From Methylocaldum sp002005105 (GTDB lineage Bacteria > Pseudomonadota > Gammaproteobacteria > Methylococcales > Methylococcaceae), in NCBI RefSeq assembly GCF_051027545.1, contig NZ_CP194901.1, positions 62,001 to 126,000 of the forward strand: DNA of 64,000 bases, read 5' to 3'. Below, in pieces: positions 48,433 to 56,861 of this stretch (the first letter of the stretch is position 1; the number at the start of each line of letters is the position of its first letter). Both the position numbers and the translations under genes were made by a program. The notes below the pieces were generated by a model. The model made no database searches. It was given only the letters and a program-made list of their open reading frames with translations, and had not been told where the DNA came from.

Positions 48433-49431
48433 TCAGAACCAGGCATCGACCTCGGCCGCCTTTTTCAAGGCTTCCGGCTCGAACGGCACTTCGGTTCGCT
48501 TGTCGTCTTCCGCCCTGACGGTGATCCGAACGCGCTCAGAGGGTTTTCTTCGGAATCGCTTCAGATCGTTCTCGGTCAGATTAGGCAGAAACTCCGTCAC
48601 GGCCGCCTTGTAGTCGATGGCGCCTTGTTGGAGACAGCGGCTGATCCGAATACCCGATGACTCGGCGAACGCGAACTCCCCCATCATCTCGACCAATTGC
48701 CGCTGCAGCTCGGCCAGCGCTTTTTCGATCGCCTTGGTTTCCGCCGCATAACTGGCCAATTTCTCGTTCAACTGCCGGTAGTCGGCGGCCAGGCGAAACC
48801 ACGCCTCCAGGTCGGGCCCGCTCGGGATGTACAGATCGCGCATCGGATCCAATGGTGGCTCCGTGCCGGTTCGGACGCACTCCCAAAAGCGCCGGGCGGC
48901 CTCCACCAGCCGGGCGATACAGTCCTCGTCCCGGGGCACTTCAAGATCGAGAAAGGCATCGTCGCATTGGAGTGTCAGGTACCCGAGATCGGATTCCGAC
49001 ACGTAAATCTGGGCTTGAACCTGCGGGTAGTAGAGCTGGTAAAGCACCGACTGGACGCCGTTCGCCACCGCGTCACGGAAGTTGTCTTCCGTAGGCGCTT
49101 TGAGTTCGACCGGCCGACCGCCGTCGGTCAGACCGTCGAAGCTGGCCCGTACGATCGGTTCTTCCGTCGATTCGGCACAAACCGGGAGCAAAAGGACATC
49201 ATGTCGCGCCTCGTAGCGACGCCGCGCTTCCGGTTCTTCCCGAATGCCGCGCTGGACGTTGGGATTGCCGGACAGGTCCTGTTCAAGGAGCCGGCCGGTC
49301 TTTTCGGCCCACAGTCGCCAAGGCGTCTTGTAGGGCGATCCCAACAAGACGGTCGCGTCCGAGGCCGTGACCCCGGCGCGGCGCCAGGCATGCCATTCAG
49401 GGCTCCGTTGCGCCAGATCCACGATCTTCAT
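48433..49431 (-). CDS. exo: YqaJ-family (lambda-exonuclease-like) recombination nuclease
   Basis: A 332-residue nuclease. MKIVDLAQRSPEWHAWRRAG, VTASDATVLLGSPYKTPWRL is the YqaJ start; ASFDGLTDGGRPVELKAPTE gives the Asp and Glu-x-Lys of the catalytic site. The C-terminal ~120 residues are helical. It works with the single-strand annealing protein encoded upstream (Bet). ATG 49431 follows GGAGG and overlaps the previous stop (ATGA), which fixes the start. Confidence 0.92.
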   Translation of the reverse strand: MKIVDLAQRSPEWHAWRRAGVTASDATVLLGSPYKTPWRLWAEKTGRLLEQDLSGNPNVQRGIREEPEARRRYEARHDVLLLPVCAESTEEPIVRASFDGLTDGGRPVELKAPTEDNFRDAVANGVQSVLYQLYYPQVQAQIYVSESDLGYLTLQCDDAFLDLEVPRDEDCIARLVEAARRFWECVRTGTEPPLDPMRDLYIPSGPDLEAWFRLAADYRQLNEKLASYAAETKAIEKALAELQRQLVEMMGEFAFAESSGIRISRCLQQGAIDYKAAVTEFLPNLTENDLKRFRRKPSERVRITVRAEDDKRTEVPFEPEALKKAAEVDAWF

Positions 49432-49778
49432 GCCGACCTCCAGCCGCGAACGGGCGCGTCGACTCGATCTCTTTGCACGCTGAGTTGGGCGGCAATCGAT
49501 AGAACGTTGCTCGTCTTCCGCAACCGGCGGGCGCAAGCCGCGGCCTGCTCCGCATCGTCGAAAAACAGAAGCGTCGCGTCGTCGGTCTCATAGAGCCGAG
49601 CGCCGTAGGCTTGGGCGATCTGCTCGAAACTCGTCGAGGCAGATTCGCCCTCCGATTGTATCCAGATACGCTCCAGGAACTGCCGCCCATGCTTGCGCAC
49701 GACGGCCGGGGTTTCGTAACGGTCCCAGTCCGTGTGGAGCGGGAGCTGGTTGGGTGATTTAAGGGTTTCCTTTGTCAT
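49428..49778 (-). CDS. Hypothetical protein between exo and bet
   Basis: A 116-residue protein from ATG 49778 (GGAGG upstream): MTKETLKSPNQLPLHTDWDR, YETPAVVRKHGRQFLERIWI, SFEQIAQAYGARLYETDDAT. No family recognised. It is translationally coupled to exo by an ATGA overlap and may be an accessory protein of the recombination pair. Confidence 0.7.
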   Translation of the reverse strand: MTKETLKSPNQLPLHTDWDRYETPAVVRKHGRQFLERIWIQSEGESASTSFEQIAQAYGARLYETDDATLLFFDDAEQAAACARRLRKTSNVLSIAAQLSVQRDRVDAPVRGWRSA

Positions 49779-49796
49779 GGCATCCTCCAATGAAAA

Positions 49797-49831
49797 GGGC
49801 GCCATGACTCCCGGGCGGGGCATGACGCCCC
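49797..49831 (-). promoter_or_regulatory. Stem-loop leader (family member 12)
   Basis: Arms GGGCGCCATG (49797-49806) and CATGACGCCC (49821-49830) form a 10-bp stem (one G-U pair as leftward RNA); loop ACTCCCGGGCGGGG. A TTTTC tract and GGAGG follow. Confidence 0.85.
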
Positions 49832-49851
49832 GATCTGGGGTTAATAGAAAA

Positions 49852-50859
49852 TTAAGCCGTTCGACGCGCGCGGCCCGTCGTTCCAAGGGACTCGCGAGCT
49901 TGCCGGAACGCGGCGTGTGGCGTTCCGTCCGGCACCGGTGGTGTTGCGCCGTTCTGGCTGGCCTTCTTCAGCTCGGTCAGAACGTAGGTCAGCTCGCTAC
50001 CGCCGTAGTGCTCATTGGCCCAGTCCGAAGCGGCCTGCCATGCCCCGGCCTCGCGGGCTCGGGTGATCAGCGCCTCTGTCTTTCGCTTGACTTTGTCACT
50101 GATCTGCGAAGGATCGATCGCGTCTGGTTGCCCGGCCGGCGGCTCCGTCTCGCCAGGGTCCTCTTCGATCCGGGTAGCCGTCCCTTCGATGACGGGAGCC
50201 GCCGCCGGATCGTCGATCACCTTGCCTTCCATTTCCTCGGCGGCGTAGTCGCCGCATTCTTCGGGAAAGGCTGCGCGCAGCGAGGCGGCCTTGGCGCACT
50301 TGTGCAGCTGTCCGCGGGGCCGCTTGATCCACATGCTGGTCGGCACTTCCGAGTTCTTCCCGCCCGCGCGTGAGTAGGCTTCGAGCCAGTAGACCGGCTC
50401 GGTGAAGGCACAGCGCTTACCGGCCACGATCCGGTAGACCGTCACCTCGCACCATTCAGGGAAAGTCACCGTAGCCTCGACCTCCTCCCATTTACCGTCC
50501 GAGTTTTTCGCCCGTCCGCTAAAGGTGTGCGTCCGGTCCGGTCCCCATTTCGGCGGGTCCATGCCGGCCCAGGCATTGGTCCGTGAGGCCGTGGTCTGGA
50601 TCTCCTGGATCGAGGGCCAGACCGTCTCGACTTCGCGGCCCAGGGCGGCGTTCCACATCGGTACCACGTGGACCGGTCTCTTGAACACGTCCATTCCCCT
50701 CGCCTTGCAATAGTCCAGTGCCATGAGGATGGCGGCCGGGGTCTTGGCGGTCGGGAACAGGACATCCGTGAGAAGTTTCCAGGTTTGCACGGTCAAACCG
50801 TGCGCCTGAGTGGCTTCCACCGGCATCGGCAGCCGGGCGTGCGTATGTGCTTCTGACAT
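49852..50859 (-). CDS. bet: Bet/RecT-family single-strand annealing protein
   Basis: A 335-residue protein with the phage Bet layout: LLTDVLFPTAKTPAAILMAL, DYCKARGMDVFKRPVHVVPM, WPSIQEIQTTASRTNAWAGM, FPEWCEVTVYRIVAGKRCAF and HKCAKAASLRAAFPEECGDY. The C-terminal third is acidic and variable. Bet anneals complementary single strands coated by SSB; with the YqaJ nuclease it forms a Red-like recombination pair, as in SXT and IncA/C elements. Confidence 0.93.
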   Translation of the reverse strand: MSEAHTHARLPMPVEATQAHGLTVQTWKLLTDVLFPTAKTPAAILMALDYCKARGMDVFKRPVHVVPMWNAALGREVETVWPSIQEIQTTASRTNAWAGMDPPKWGPDRTHTFSGRAKNSDGKWEEVEATVTFPEWCEVTVYRIVAGKRCAFTEPVYWLEAYSRAGGKNSEVPTSMWIKRPRGQLHKCAKAASLRAAFPEECGDYAAEEMEGKVIDDPAAAPVIEGTATRIEEDPGETEPPAGQPDAIDPSQISDKVKRKTEALITRAREAGAWQAASDWANEHYGGSELTYVLTELKKASQNGATPPVPDGTPHAAFRQARESLGTTGRARRTA

Positions 50860-50883
50860 GGTTGATCTCCTTGTGATGTTATA

Positions 50884-50921
50884 GGGGACACCATGCCCCC
50901 ATCGGGAACCAAAGTGTCCCC
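50884..50921 (-). promoter_or_regulatory. Stem-loop leader of bet (family member 13)
   Basis: Arms GGGGACAC (50884-50891) and GTGTCCCC (50914-50921) pair perfectly; the loop has CCCCC...GGG. The stem sequence is shared with no other member except ssb, yet the architecture is the same. Confidence 0.85.
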
Positions 50922-50966
50922 AGATGGGAATGTGATCGATCGAATCGGCTCGGTCGCCGGCCGTTC

Positions 50967-51530
50967 TTAACGGAGGATCGGATTCTCGATGAAGGTCACG
51001 AGTCCGATCTTGCGAGCCGGCCGGGTAGCGACGGCGAACGCCGAGACGAATGGGATGTCGTCATCGAAATCGTTTAGATCGTCGAACGCTGAACCCGTCT
51101 GTGTCCTAGAACTACTGCCGCCACGCGGTGATGGGGCGGGAGCGTTTTTGGCCGATCGATGGCCGGATTGCGCCGGATGACCGTGAACCTGCTCTCCGCC
51201 ACCGTTCTTGGGACTGAGCATCTTCAGCTCCTGTCCCACGATCTCGGTCGTGTACTGGTCCAGTCCGTCCTTTTGCCACTTGCGAGTCTGCAAGCGCCCT
51301 TCGAGATAGATGAGCGAACCCTTCTTGAGATATTCGGCAGCAATTTCACCCAGCCGTCCGAATAGAACGACCCGGTGCCATTCGGTATTTTCCTTGCGTT
51401 CTCCGGTTTCCTTGTCCTTGTAGACTTCTGACGTGGCGATCGCGAGATTCGCGATAGCCGTGCCCTCGCCGGTGTAGCGGACTTCGGGATCTCGACCGAG
51501 ACGGCCGATGAGTTGTGCCTTATTCAACAT
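50967..51530 (-). CDS. ssb: Single-stranded DNA-binding protein
   Basis: A 187-residue SSB: MLNKAQLIGRLGRDPEVRYT, GEGTAIANLAIATSEVYKDK, TEWHRVVLFGRLGEIAAEYL, KKGSLIYLEGRLQTRKWQKD. The variable C-terminal part ends in an acidic DDIPFVSAF motif followed by an extra ~20 basic residues, so the usual terminal DDIPF tip is not at the very end. First gene of the leftward recombination block. Confidence 0.95.
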   Translation of the reverse strand: MLNKAQLIGRLGRDPEVRYTGEGTAIANLAIATSEVYKDKETGERKENTEWHRVVLFGRLGEIAAEYLKKGSLIYLEGRLQTRKWQKDGLDQYTTEIVGQELKMLSPKNGGGEQVHGHPAQSGHRSAKNAPAPSPRGGSSSRTQTGSAFDDLNDFDDDIPFVSAFAVATRPARKIGLVTFIENPILR

Positions 51531-51611
51531 GATGAGTGCTCCCTCCGCCGCGCGCGGGACATGAACAGGTTGAAAAGCCGGGGTGCGCGGAACGCCGGCG
51601 GACACGTCCAA

Positions 51612-51653
51612 AGGGAAGCACATGGGAATCCCTGCAGGGGTATGTGTCCCCCT
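51612..51653 (-). promoter_or_regulatory. Stem-loop leader of ssb (family member 14)
   Basis: Arms AGGGAAGCACAT (51612-51623) and ATGTGTCCCCCT (51642-51653) pair with one mismatch; loop GGGAATCCCTGCAGGGGT. About 80 bp separate it from the ssb ATG. Confidence 0.7.
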
Positions 51654-51755
51654 GGACAGGGTTTTGGATAGCCTGGCGGGATGGCCCGCGCGGCTGGTAC
51701 TGGGCTGTTTTATTTGAGACCCCAGCTAGGTCTTCCTCAACGGCGAACCGTCGAG

Positions 51756-51769
51756 GCAGAACGTTCTGC
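51756..51769. promoter_or_regulatory. Perfect 14-bp palindrome in the ssb promoter region
   Basis: GCAGAACGTTCTGC lies about 225 bp before ssb, in the ~280-bp gap that must hold the promoter of the long leftward operon. It is an operator candidate; the binding protein is unknown. Confidence 0.55.
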
Positions 51770-51810
51770 TGAAAACCAGAACTGTAAATTCGAGTTTAAT
51801 TCATATCTCG

Positions 51811-52164
51811 TTATTGATCGATCGTCAAGCGTTCCACTACTCGATTACCGATACGGTGGCGAATGGCCGCACGAATAACCGCCGAACGAACTCCTTCGAA
51901 AAGCGGGTCTTGTCGTCTGACAACAAGACAGGCTTGTTCAAACAGAGCCCAGGTCGTCTCGTCGAAATTAACGATGTCCAGAGCGTCGTTGTCGCTCAAG
52001 GCTTCGCTGAGACCGACCTTGGTCAATCCTGGATCGGCATCAACTAGCTCTCTAATAGCCTCACAGATCCATCTGCTCTTTCCCTTGGGGCCATACACAA
52101 TGAGTGCGGAATGCTTAACTTGGTCCAGTAAAGGAGCCGGCAACCGGTAACTAACTTTCCGCAT
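51811..52164 (-). CDS. Small protein of the par operon
   Basis: A 117-residue protein (MRKVSYRLPAPLLDQVKHSA, GPKGKSRWICEAIRELVDAD, AVIRAAIRHRIGNRVVERL). The two short segments around KGKSRWICEAIREL and SAVIRAAIRHRIG suggest ribbon-helix-helix-like DNA binding. It starts at the base after the parB stop. IncA/C plasmids have a small third gene behind parAB that affects stability; this could be its counterpart by position. Confidence 0.65.
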   Translation of the reverse strand: MRKVSYRLPAPLLDQVKHSALIVYGPKGKSRWICEAIRELVDADPGLTKVGLSEALSDNDALDIVNFDETTWALFEQACLVVRRQDPLFEGVRSAVIRAAIRHRIGNRVVERLTIDQ

Positions 52165-53163
52165 TCAGTCAGTACCTTTTTCGAGCGAATCAAGAAAAGA
52201 TGCCCATAGACGCGACACAGCTCCAAGATCAGTCCAATCGATATCGGGAACGGCCGCTTCCCCGAGCACACCGGCGATTAATTTGCGGACGACATTCGTG
52301 TTATTAGTCCGGCCAAGATAGACATGTGTCTTGGGGCGCCCTCGTGCCGAGACAAGCAAGTGATCATGGCTGTCATGAGTATCGCTATGCCTTTCGTCAG
52401 ACGGCTTGCCCTTTAAAGAATCGAAGATCTCTTTTGGATCACGCCCTTGCTTTAATGCGTTAACGGCCGTATCACGCTTTTGAGGGTTTTCGATGCGAGC
52501 AAGATTCGCGGCTGTTTCTATGGCGGTGACCGTTCCGGTTTTGAGCCACTGTTGAACGTCTGCTGGGCCACGAATAATAGACAAATAGGAGTTGGCCTGT
52601 GTATGGGATATTCCCAGCAGCTCTGCCAATGCCCGCGACGTGAGGTCTTTTCCTTCTTCTCTCTTGTATTCCTCGATCAACGCCATAACATTGGAAACAC
52701 GCTCCCACGGCGTTAGATCCTCTCGAAGGACATTCTCGGCATATTGAATTCGCCTCAGCAATCTAGGTTTTTCATCCAATATCCAGGCCGGTATGGTCTC
52801 ACGTCCGGCAAGTATGGTGGCGTAGAATCTGCGTTCGCCAAAAGCGATGCGGAACCGGTCTCCGTACCTATAACACTTGATTGCTTGTTGAACACCTATT
52901 TGTTTGATGCTGACTGCAAGCTCCTGCAAAGCATTCCAAGTCATTTGTAGTGTGTCGGGTACGGGATGTCCGTTGGCATAAAGCGCGAATGTTTCGCGAT
53001 TCAGGCCAAGTTTCCTTGGGTTGTCAGGATCGGGATCAATCCGGTCAAGCGGGAGTTGTTCGATGTTGAGTCCGTCGGTTGCACTGTCCATGCTACGTAG
53101 GACGGAAGATATACCTTGGCCTACGACGGACAGCGTACCGAAACGCTTTTTCTTCGTTGTCAC
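52165..53163 (-). CDS. parB: ParB-family partition protein
   Basis: A 332-residue protein starting with GTG. The ParB nuclease-like N-domain has QLPLDRIDPDPDNPRKLGLN and YGDRFRIAFGERRFYATILA; the central helix-turn-helix is TSRALAELLGISHTQANSYL with AENVLREDLTPWERVSNVMA before it. It should load on parS near the operon. The stop of parA and this start are 2 bp apart. Confidence 0.93.
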   Translation of the reverse strand: MTTKKKRFGTLSVVGQGISSVLRSMDSATDGLNIEQLPLDRIDPDPDNPRKLGLNRETFALYANGHPVPDTLQMTWNALQELAVSIKQIGVQQAIKCYRYGDRFRIAFGERRFYATILAGRETIPAWILDEKPRLLRRIQYAENVLREDLTPWERVSNVMALIEEYKREEGKDLTSRALAELLGISHTQANSYLSIIRGPADVQQWLKTGTVTAIETAANLARIENPQKRDTAVNALKQGRDPKEIFDSLKGKPSDERHSDTHDSHDHLLVSARGRPKTHVYLGRTNNTNVVRKLIAGVLGEAAVPDIDWTDLGAVSRLWASFLDSLEKGTD

Positions 53164-53165
53164 TG

Positions 53166-54029
53166 CTATATCCCCAGATGGTGTTTGATGTACCGGCCTA
53201 ACTCGTCGGCCTCCTTCCTCGCCGGGTCTTTCGCAGATAGCTCGAATACCGATGGCGGTGCCGCATCGGCGTGATCAGACTCTGCAAATGCGATGCGTTG
53301 GCCCAAATGAAACGGCGTAAGAAACGGCGAGATCGCTTGGTCGTTTTGTAGACTCGCCAAAAGTCCTTCGTGTAGTGCGACTCCCTTTCGAAACATATTC
53401 GGAAGGATGCCTAAGATAGCGAGGGCTTCCGATGGTTTTCGTTTAGCCTGTTCGCGTCGCCACAGCTGAAGCATGCCGTACAAACCTTCAATTGGCTGAG
53501 GTTCCATTGTCGTCGGAATCAAAAGGTGAGTGGCCGCCCGAACTGCACTTACTGTCAGGGGTCCTTTCGAAGGCGATGTATCAAGGATCACCAGATCATA
53601 TGAGTATTGGACATCGTCACGATAAAGAAATTGGCGAAGTCGATCATGGACCTGAGTCACGACTTCTTCCGCCCGAACTAGCTCAACCGTACGCAGTCGC
53701 GAACCATGACCTGGGAGTACATCGACTGACGCGTAACGCGTGCCGTAAGGGACTACCATGCCTTCATAGAATATGTCGGCACTCGCACTGCGTCCGCTCC
53801 ACTGAGGATCCTCTTTTTCGTCGTAGTCGGGGTGAAGTGGGGGGATGACACCGTCTGGATCGGTCGGGTCTAATTGCATCGTTAGAAAACGACGGGAAAA
53901 GTTGCATTGTGGGTCCAGATCGATTCCGAGAACGCGAATACCCTGCATGCCAAAATACTCGGTGAGAATACGAGCTACCGTCGTTTTGCCCACGCCCCCC
54001 TTGTTTTGAACGATCGCGAGCACGCGCAT
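53166..54029 (-). CDS. parA: ParA-family partition ATPase
   Basis: A 287-residue Walker-type ATPase: deviant Walker A VQNKGGVGKTTVARILTEYF, DLDPQCNFSRRFL (A'), and YDLVILDTSPSKGPLTVSAV (Walker B). There is no N-terminal HTH extension, so it is of the small ParA class and the operon is probably controlled by another protein. GGAGG precedes the ATG. The duplicated promoter-operator lies upstream. Confidence 0.94.
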   Translation of the reverse strand: MRVLAIVQNKGGVGKTTVARILTEYFGMQGIRVLGIDLDPQCNFSRRFLTMQLDPTDPDGVIPPLHPDYDEKEDPQWSGRSASADIFYEGMVVPYGTRYASVDVLPGHGSRLRTVELVRAEEVVTQVHDRLRQFLYRDDVQYSYDLVILDTSPSKGPLTVSAVRAATHLLIPTTMEPQPIEGLYGMLQLWRREQAKRKPSEALAILGILPNMFRKGVALHEGLLASLQNDQAISPFLTPFHLGQRIAFAESDHADAAPPSVFELSAKDPARKEADELGRYIKHHLGI

Positions 54030-54049
54030 GATGCCTCCCGTGAGGAATG

Positions 54050-54109
54050 ATTTTTGTAAAGTGACTTTACAGAATTTCGTTATACCGTATTACTTTTTTG
54101 TTTGGCAAA
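54050..54109 (-). promoter_or_regulatory. parA promoter-operator, proximal copy
   Basis: Contains the palindrome TGTAAAGTGACTTTACA (54055-54071). Read leftward, TTGCCA is followed after about 18 bp by TATAAC, a plausible promoter, and then the palindrome downstream of the start site, the usual layout of an autorepressed par operon. Confidence 0.65.
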
Positions 54110-54373
54110 TATGAACGGCGTGGATTGCGGCAAAGGCCTCGCCACCACACTTGCCGCAGGGTGAGGCGATCAAGGATCGGCAGCTCCTGGTTGTGAGATC
54201 ATCACCGTATGACATTCGGCTTGCGGGTGAAGGAATTATTTTTGTAAAGTGACTTTACAGAATTTCGTTATACTGTATTACTTCTTTGTTTGGCAAAAGA
54301 GTGTTTTGCTCTTTGTTCAGTTACTTCCGCGCGGCAACTACCTTCAGTTCCTCGAAAGTGGTGTAGCGCTGTG
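54110..54373. other. Region upstream of parA
   Basis: 264 bp without a gene. It contains the distal copy of the promoter-operator (54238-54297) and between the copies a 128-bp stretch that could hold a centromere; no further iterated motif is obvious. Confidence 0.5.
54238..54297 (-). promoter_or_regulatory. parA promoter-operator, distal copy
   Basis: Sixty base pairs nearly identical to 54050-54109, with two differences by eye, including the same palindrome (54243-54259). It lies 188 bp upstream of the proximal copy in the same orientation. Confidence 0.65.
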
Positions 54374-54637
54374 TTATGCACCTTCTTGCCGCCACCGCGA
54401 TGGATACCTGCCGTGAAAAGCAAAAGCATATGCCAGTGCTTCAGCCGGCGTCATCTTGCCGAAGATCACCAGCGCTATTCCGAATATTCCCCCAATCAAG
54501 ACCATCGAGAAATAGAAAACAATAGGAATCGAAAGGAGCGAGGTTCCGATCCACATTAAGAATTGGACGCGCCGTTCTTTCAGTGGCCCAGCTCCAAGTG
54601 GCAACCCAAAAGCAAGCCTTGCTTTGTACATGACCAC
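54374..54637 (-). CDS. Small membrane protein, 5' end uncertain
   Basis: An 87-residue frame from ATG 54637 with two hydrophobic stretches (LMWIGTSLLSIPIVFYFSMV, LIGGIFGIALVIFGKM). The same frame continues upstream as another hydrophobic helix (GLGWIAVILGAAIVVVVM) to a stop near 54723, but that part has no good start codon, so the gene may be truncated or frameshifted at its 5' end. No family recognised. Confidence 0.5.
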   Translation of the reverse strand: MVMYKARLAFGLPLGAGPLKERRVQFLMWIGTSLLSIPIVFYFSMVLIGGIFGIALVIFGKMTPAEALAYAFAFHGRYPSRWRQEGA

Positions 54638-55027
54638 GACGACAATCGCCGCACCAAGAATAACCGCGATCCAACCGAGGCCATCCGTGAGAACACGGTA
54701 TCGAGGCTGAGGTATTACGTCTATAACTCAAGAAACCTTTGGCGTGCGGCAATTCTTCCCGCGATTGAAATCGCGGGCTTCCTTGTCGCGAGAATTGTGA
54801 ACTTTTCGAAATCCAAGTCTACGGACCGTCAAAGGTTCCTCTTGGACACAGGGAGCATCCCTCCGAGCCGAACGGGCGGCATGCCCATTGAAACTTCAAT
54901 TTTGTCTTCTATCTTTTTTCGAATGGGTGACATACCCATTGAATTTCCTATTCTTTCTTCCCTTGGGTCCCCGACCAGCCGTGATCGCCACGATGGTCCA
55001 TAACCAGTAAAAGAGGAACCTAACGCG
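54638..55027. other. Intergenic region with an IS200/IS605-type hairpin
   Basis: No complete gene. A hairpin CCCGCGATTGAAATCGCGGG (54758-54777) has the form of IS200/IS605 end hairpins; a near copy lies at 56993-57011. A short internal repeat (CCCATTGAAA/CCCATTGAAT) occurs at about 54890 and 54935. The promoter of the large gene at 55028 must lie here. Confidence 0.5.
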
Positions 55028-56851
55028 ATGAACGCCACCGTTAACCCTGCCCGCTCCATGCTCGACGCCCCCGCTCCCCCGATGCCCGTGCAGTTGCTCC
55101 AGTGGCAGGACGTCCCGACGACCACGTTACAGCCCTATGCGCCCGATCCGTCGCTGCCGATGGCGCGGTACGCCGTGATGACCGTGATGTCGTGGGCACA
55201 GTCCCAGGGCTACGCCGGCGCGATCCCCACCTGGGAGGTGGGCAACGGGACCTGGGGCGTGATTCTTCTCTCGAACCACGCCGATCTTTCGCTCGTGACG
55301 ATCCCGATCTCCGACCTGCAGTCGTTCGATCCCACGGACGTCGCCGGGTGGGGGCAAGCGGTCATGCGCTGGGCCAAGGCTCAGGGGTACCAGATGGCCA
55401 TCCCCACGTTCCAGTCCGACGGCACGAACGTCACCGCGCTGGCATTCGGCGCCGGCTATCCGGCGATCACGTTCTACGACGCCGACAACGCACTGCTCTT
55501 CCAGTCGCTCGCCCAGCCGCGCAAGCTGTGCAACCTCCAGGACCCGGCGGTGTGGGCCAATGCCGTCATGCGGGTAGCTAGGTTGAAGGGCTTCGGCGCC
55601 GGCTGGCCGACCTGGGAGTGGACGACGTCGCGCGGGATCATGGGGCTGTCGGCATACGATTACGGCCCCCTCCCGGCGGCGACCGACGCTAACGCCGACA
55701 GGGTGCTCAAAGTGCTCAACAAGACGCTCAATACGATCCAGGTCTCGACCGCCGACGCGCTGGCGGACTTCTCGGGCATCTACGACACCTTCAACGAGGC
55801 GCCCATCGTAGACCCCGGCCTCCAGATCCTGACGGATTGCATCTTCGGCGCGGTGCAGATCGCCGCGAACCTGATCCCGGACGTCGGCGGCGCGGTGGGG
55901 GCGCTGATCAGCACCGCCATGACCGCTGCGCAGGACGCGGCCAATGCGAAAGGAGGCAGCGGTCCGACCACGCTCGAAACGTATCAGTCCATGCTCAGCG
56001 CGGCGTCCGATGCGACGGCCACCTACGTGTCCACGCTCCACGACACGCTCATGAACAGCAAGACGAACGGGACGCTGCAGCAGGTCTGGGAGCAGGTTTA
56101 TACCAGCCCGATCAGCGGGCAGACGACCCAGCTCGGCATGCTCGCCAACGCCTCCGATGACGTAGTTAACGGCGACGAATACTGGACCCAGATGGGCGAC
56201 CAGATCACCAGTCAGCTCAACCTGAACCTTCAAGTCGCGATCACCGGACAGCTCTACACCATCCAGCGCCGCACCTACCAGAACGCGCCCGCGACCAAGC
56301 AATGGTGGCGCGGCTCCATCGCCGAGGTCACCTCCCCGACCGGCAAATGCGCCGAATACATCGCATCGGCCGACGATGAGCTTTCGGTCTGGTTCACCGA
56401 CTTTGTGCAGGAGCCCGGCCACTTGCGCGGCGAGTACGTGACCGCCACGGAGTTCTGGCTCCAGGCCGCCAGTGACATTCCCGAGTACCCGCCCAGCGAC
56501 CTCTGCTACGCCCTGTTTTCAAGCGACGGGTTCGGCAATACTCAGGGCTACACCGGCGCGTTCAGCAAATCGACCGTCTATAACTCGTGGCTGATGACCA
56601 CGTACGAGATCGGCAGCGGGTGGACGGAGAACGGCGGCGGTTACGCCCAGCAGTGGAGCTATTCGTCGGGCGGAAACATCGTCACCGCCACGATCTTCGA
56701 CTACGGTGACGGCTGGCAGGTAGATGCCGGGTGGACGGACGCCTACGGCAACCTGCACCTGAACACGTCGAACCCGAACGTGCAGCAGGCCAACCAGCAG
56801 TGCGGCTTCCTGCAGCAGGTGATCGTGAACTATTTGATGCCCCTCGACTGA
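55028..56851 (+). CDS. Large unknown protein with three N-terminal repeats and a hydrophobic centre
   Basis: A 607-residue protein without signal peptide. Three ~50-residue units repeat: AVMTVMSWAQSQGYAGAIPT, AVMRWAKAQGYQMAIPTFQS and AVMRVARLKGFGAGWPTWEW, each followed by a short beta segment ending G-x-x-x-L. Residues ~265-305 are strongly hydrophobic (FGAVQIAANLIPDVGGAVGA). The C-terminal ~200 residues are rich in Trp, Tyr, Gly and Ser (WSYSSGGNIVTATIFDYGDG). I recognise no family. The hydrophobic centre and lectin-like tail could fit a secreted or pore-forming protein, but this is speculation. GAGGA precedes the ATG. Confidence 0.75.
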   Translation: MNATVNPARSMLDAPAPPMPVQLLQWQDVPTTTLQPYAPDPSLPMARYAVMTVMSWAQSQGYAGAIPTWEVGNGTWGVILLSNHADLSLVTIPISDLQSFDPTDVAGWGQAVMRWAKAQGYQMAIPTFQSDGTNVTALAFGAGYPAITFYDADNALLFQSLAQPRKLCNLQDPAVWANAVMRVARLKGFGAGWPTWEWTTSRGIMGLSAYDYGPLPAATDANADRVLKVLNKTLNTIQVSTADALADFSGIYDTFNEAPIVDPGLQILTDCIFGAVQIAANLIPDVGGAVGALISTAMTAAQDAANAKGGSGPTTLETYQSMLSAASDATATYVSTLHDTLMNSKTNGTLQQVWEQVYTSPISGQTTQLGMLANASDDVVNGDEYWTQMGDQITSQLNLNLQVAITGQLYTIQRRTYQNAPATKQWWRGSIAEVTSPTGKCAEYIASADDELSVWFTDFVQEPGHLRGEYVTATEFWLQAASDIPEYPPSDLCYALFSSDGFGNTQGYTGAFSKSTVYNSWLMTTYEIGSGWTENGGGYAQQWSYSSGGNIVTATIFDYGDGWQVDAGWTDAYGNLHLNTSNPNVQQANQQCGFLQQVIVNYLMPLD

Positions 56852-56861
56852 GCCGGAGCGC

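Noticed and set aside
39234..51653. CRISPR array or integron attC sites as explanation for the regularly spaced hairpins
   Set aside because: Units are separated by whole genes of varying length, lack a constant repeat and spacer, and lack the attC core GTTRRRY; the stems vary but stay complementary.
55127..56422. 431-codon leftward frame opposite the large unknown gene
   Set aside because: Codon usage and Arg/His-rich sequence mark it as a shadow; the plus-strand frame has ribosome site, repeats and terminator.
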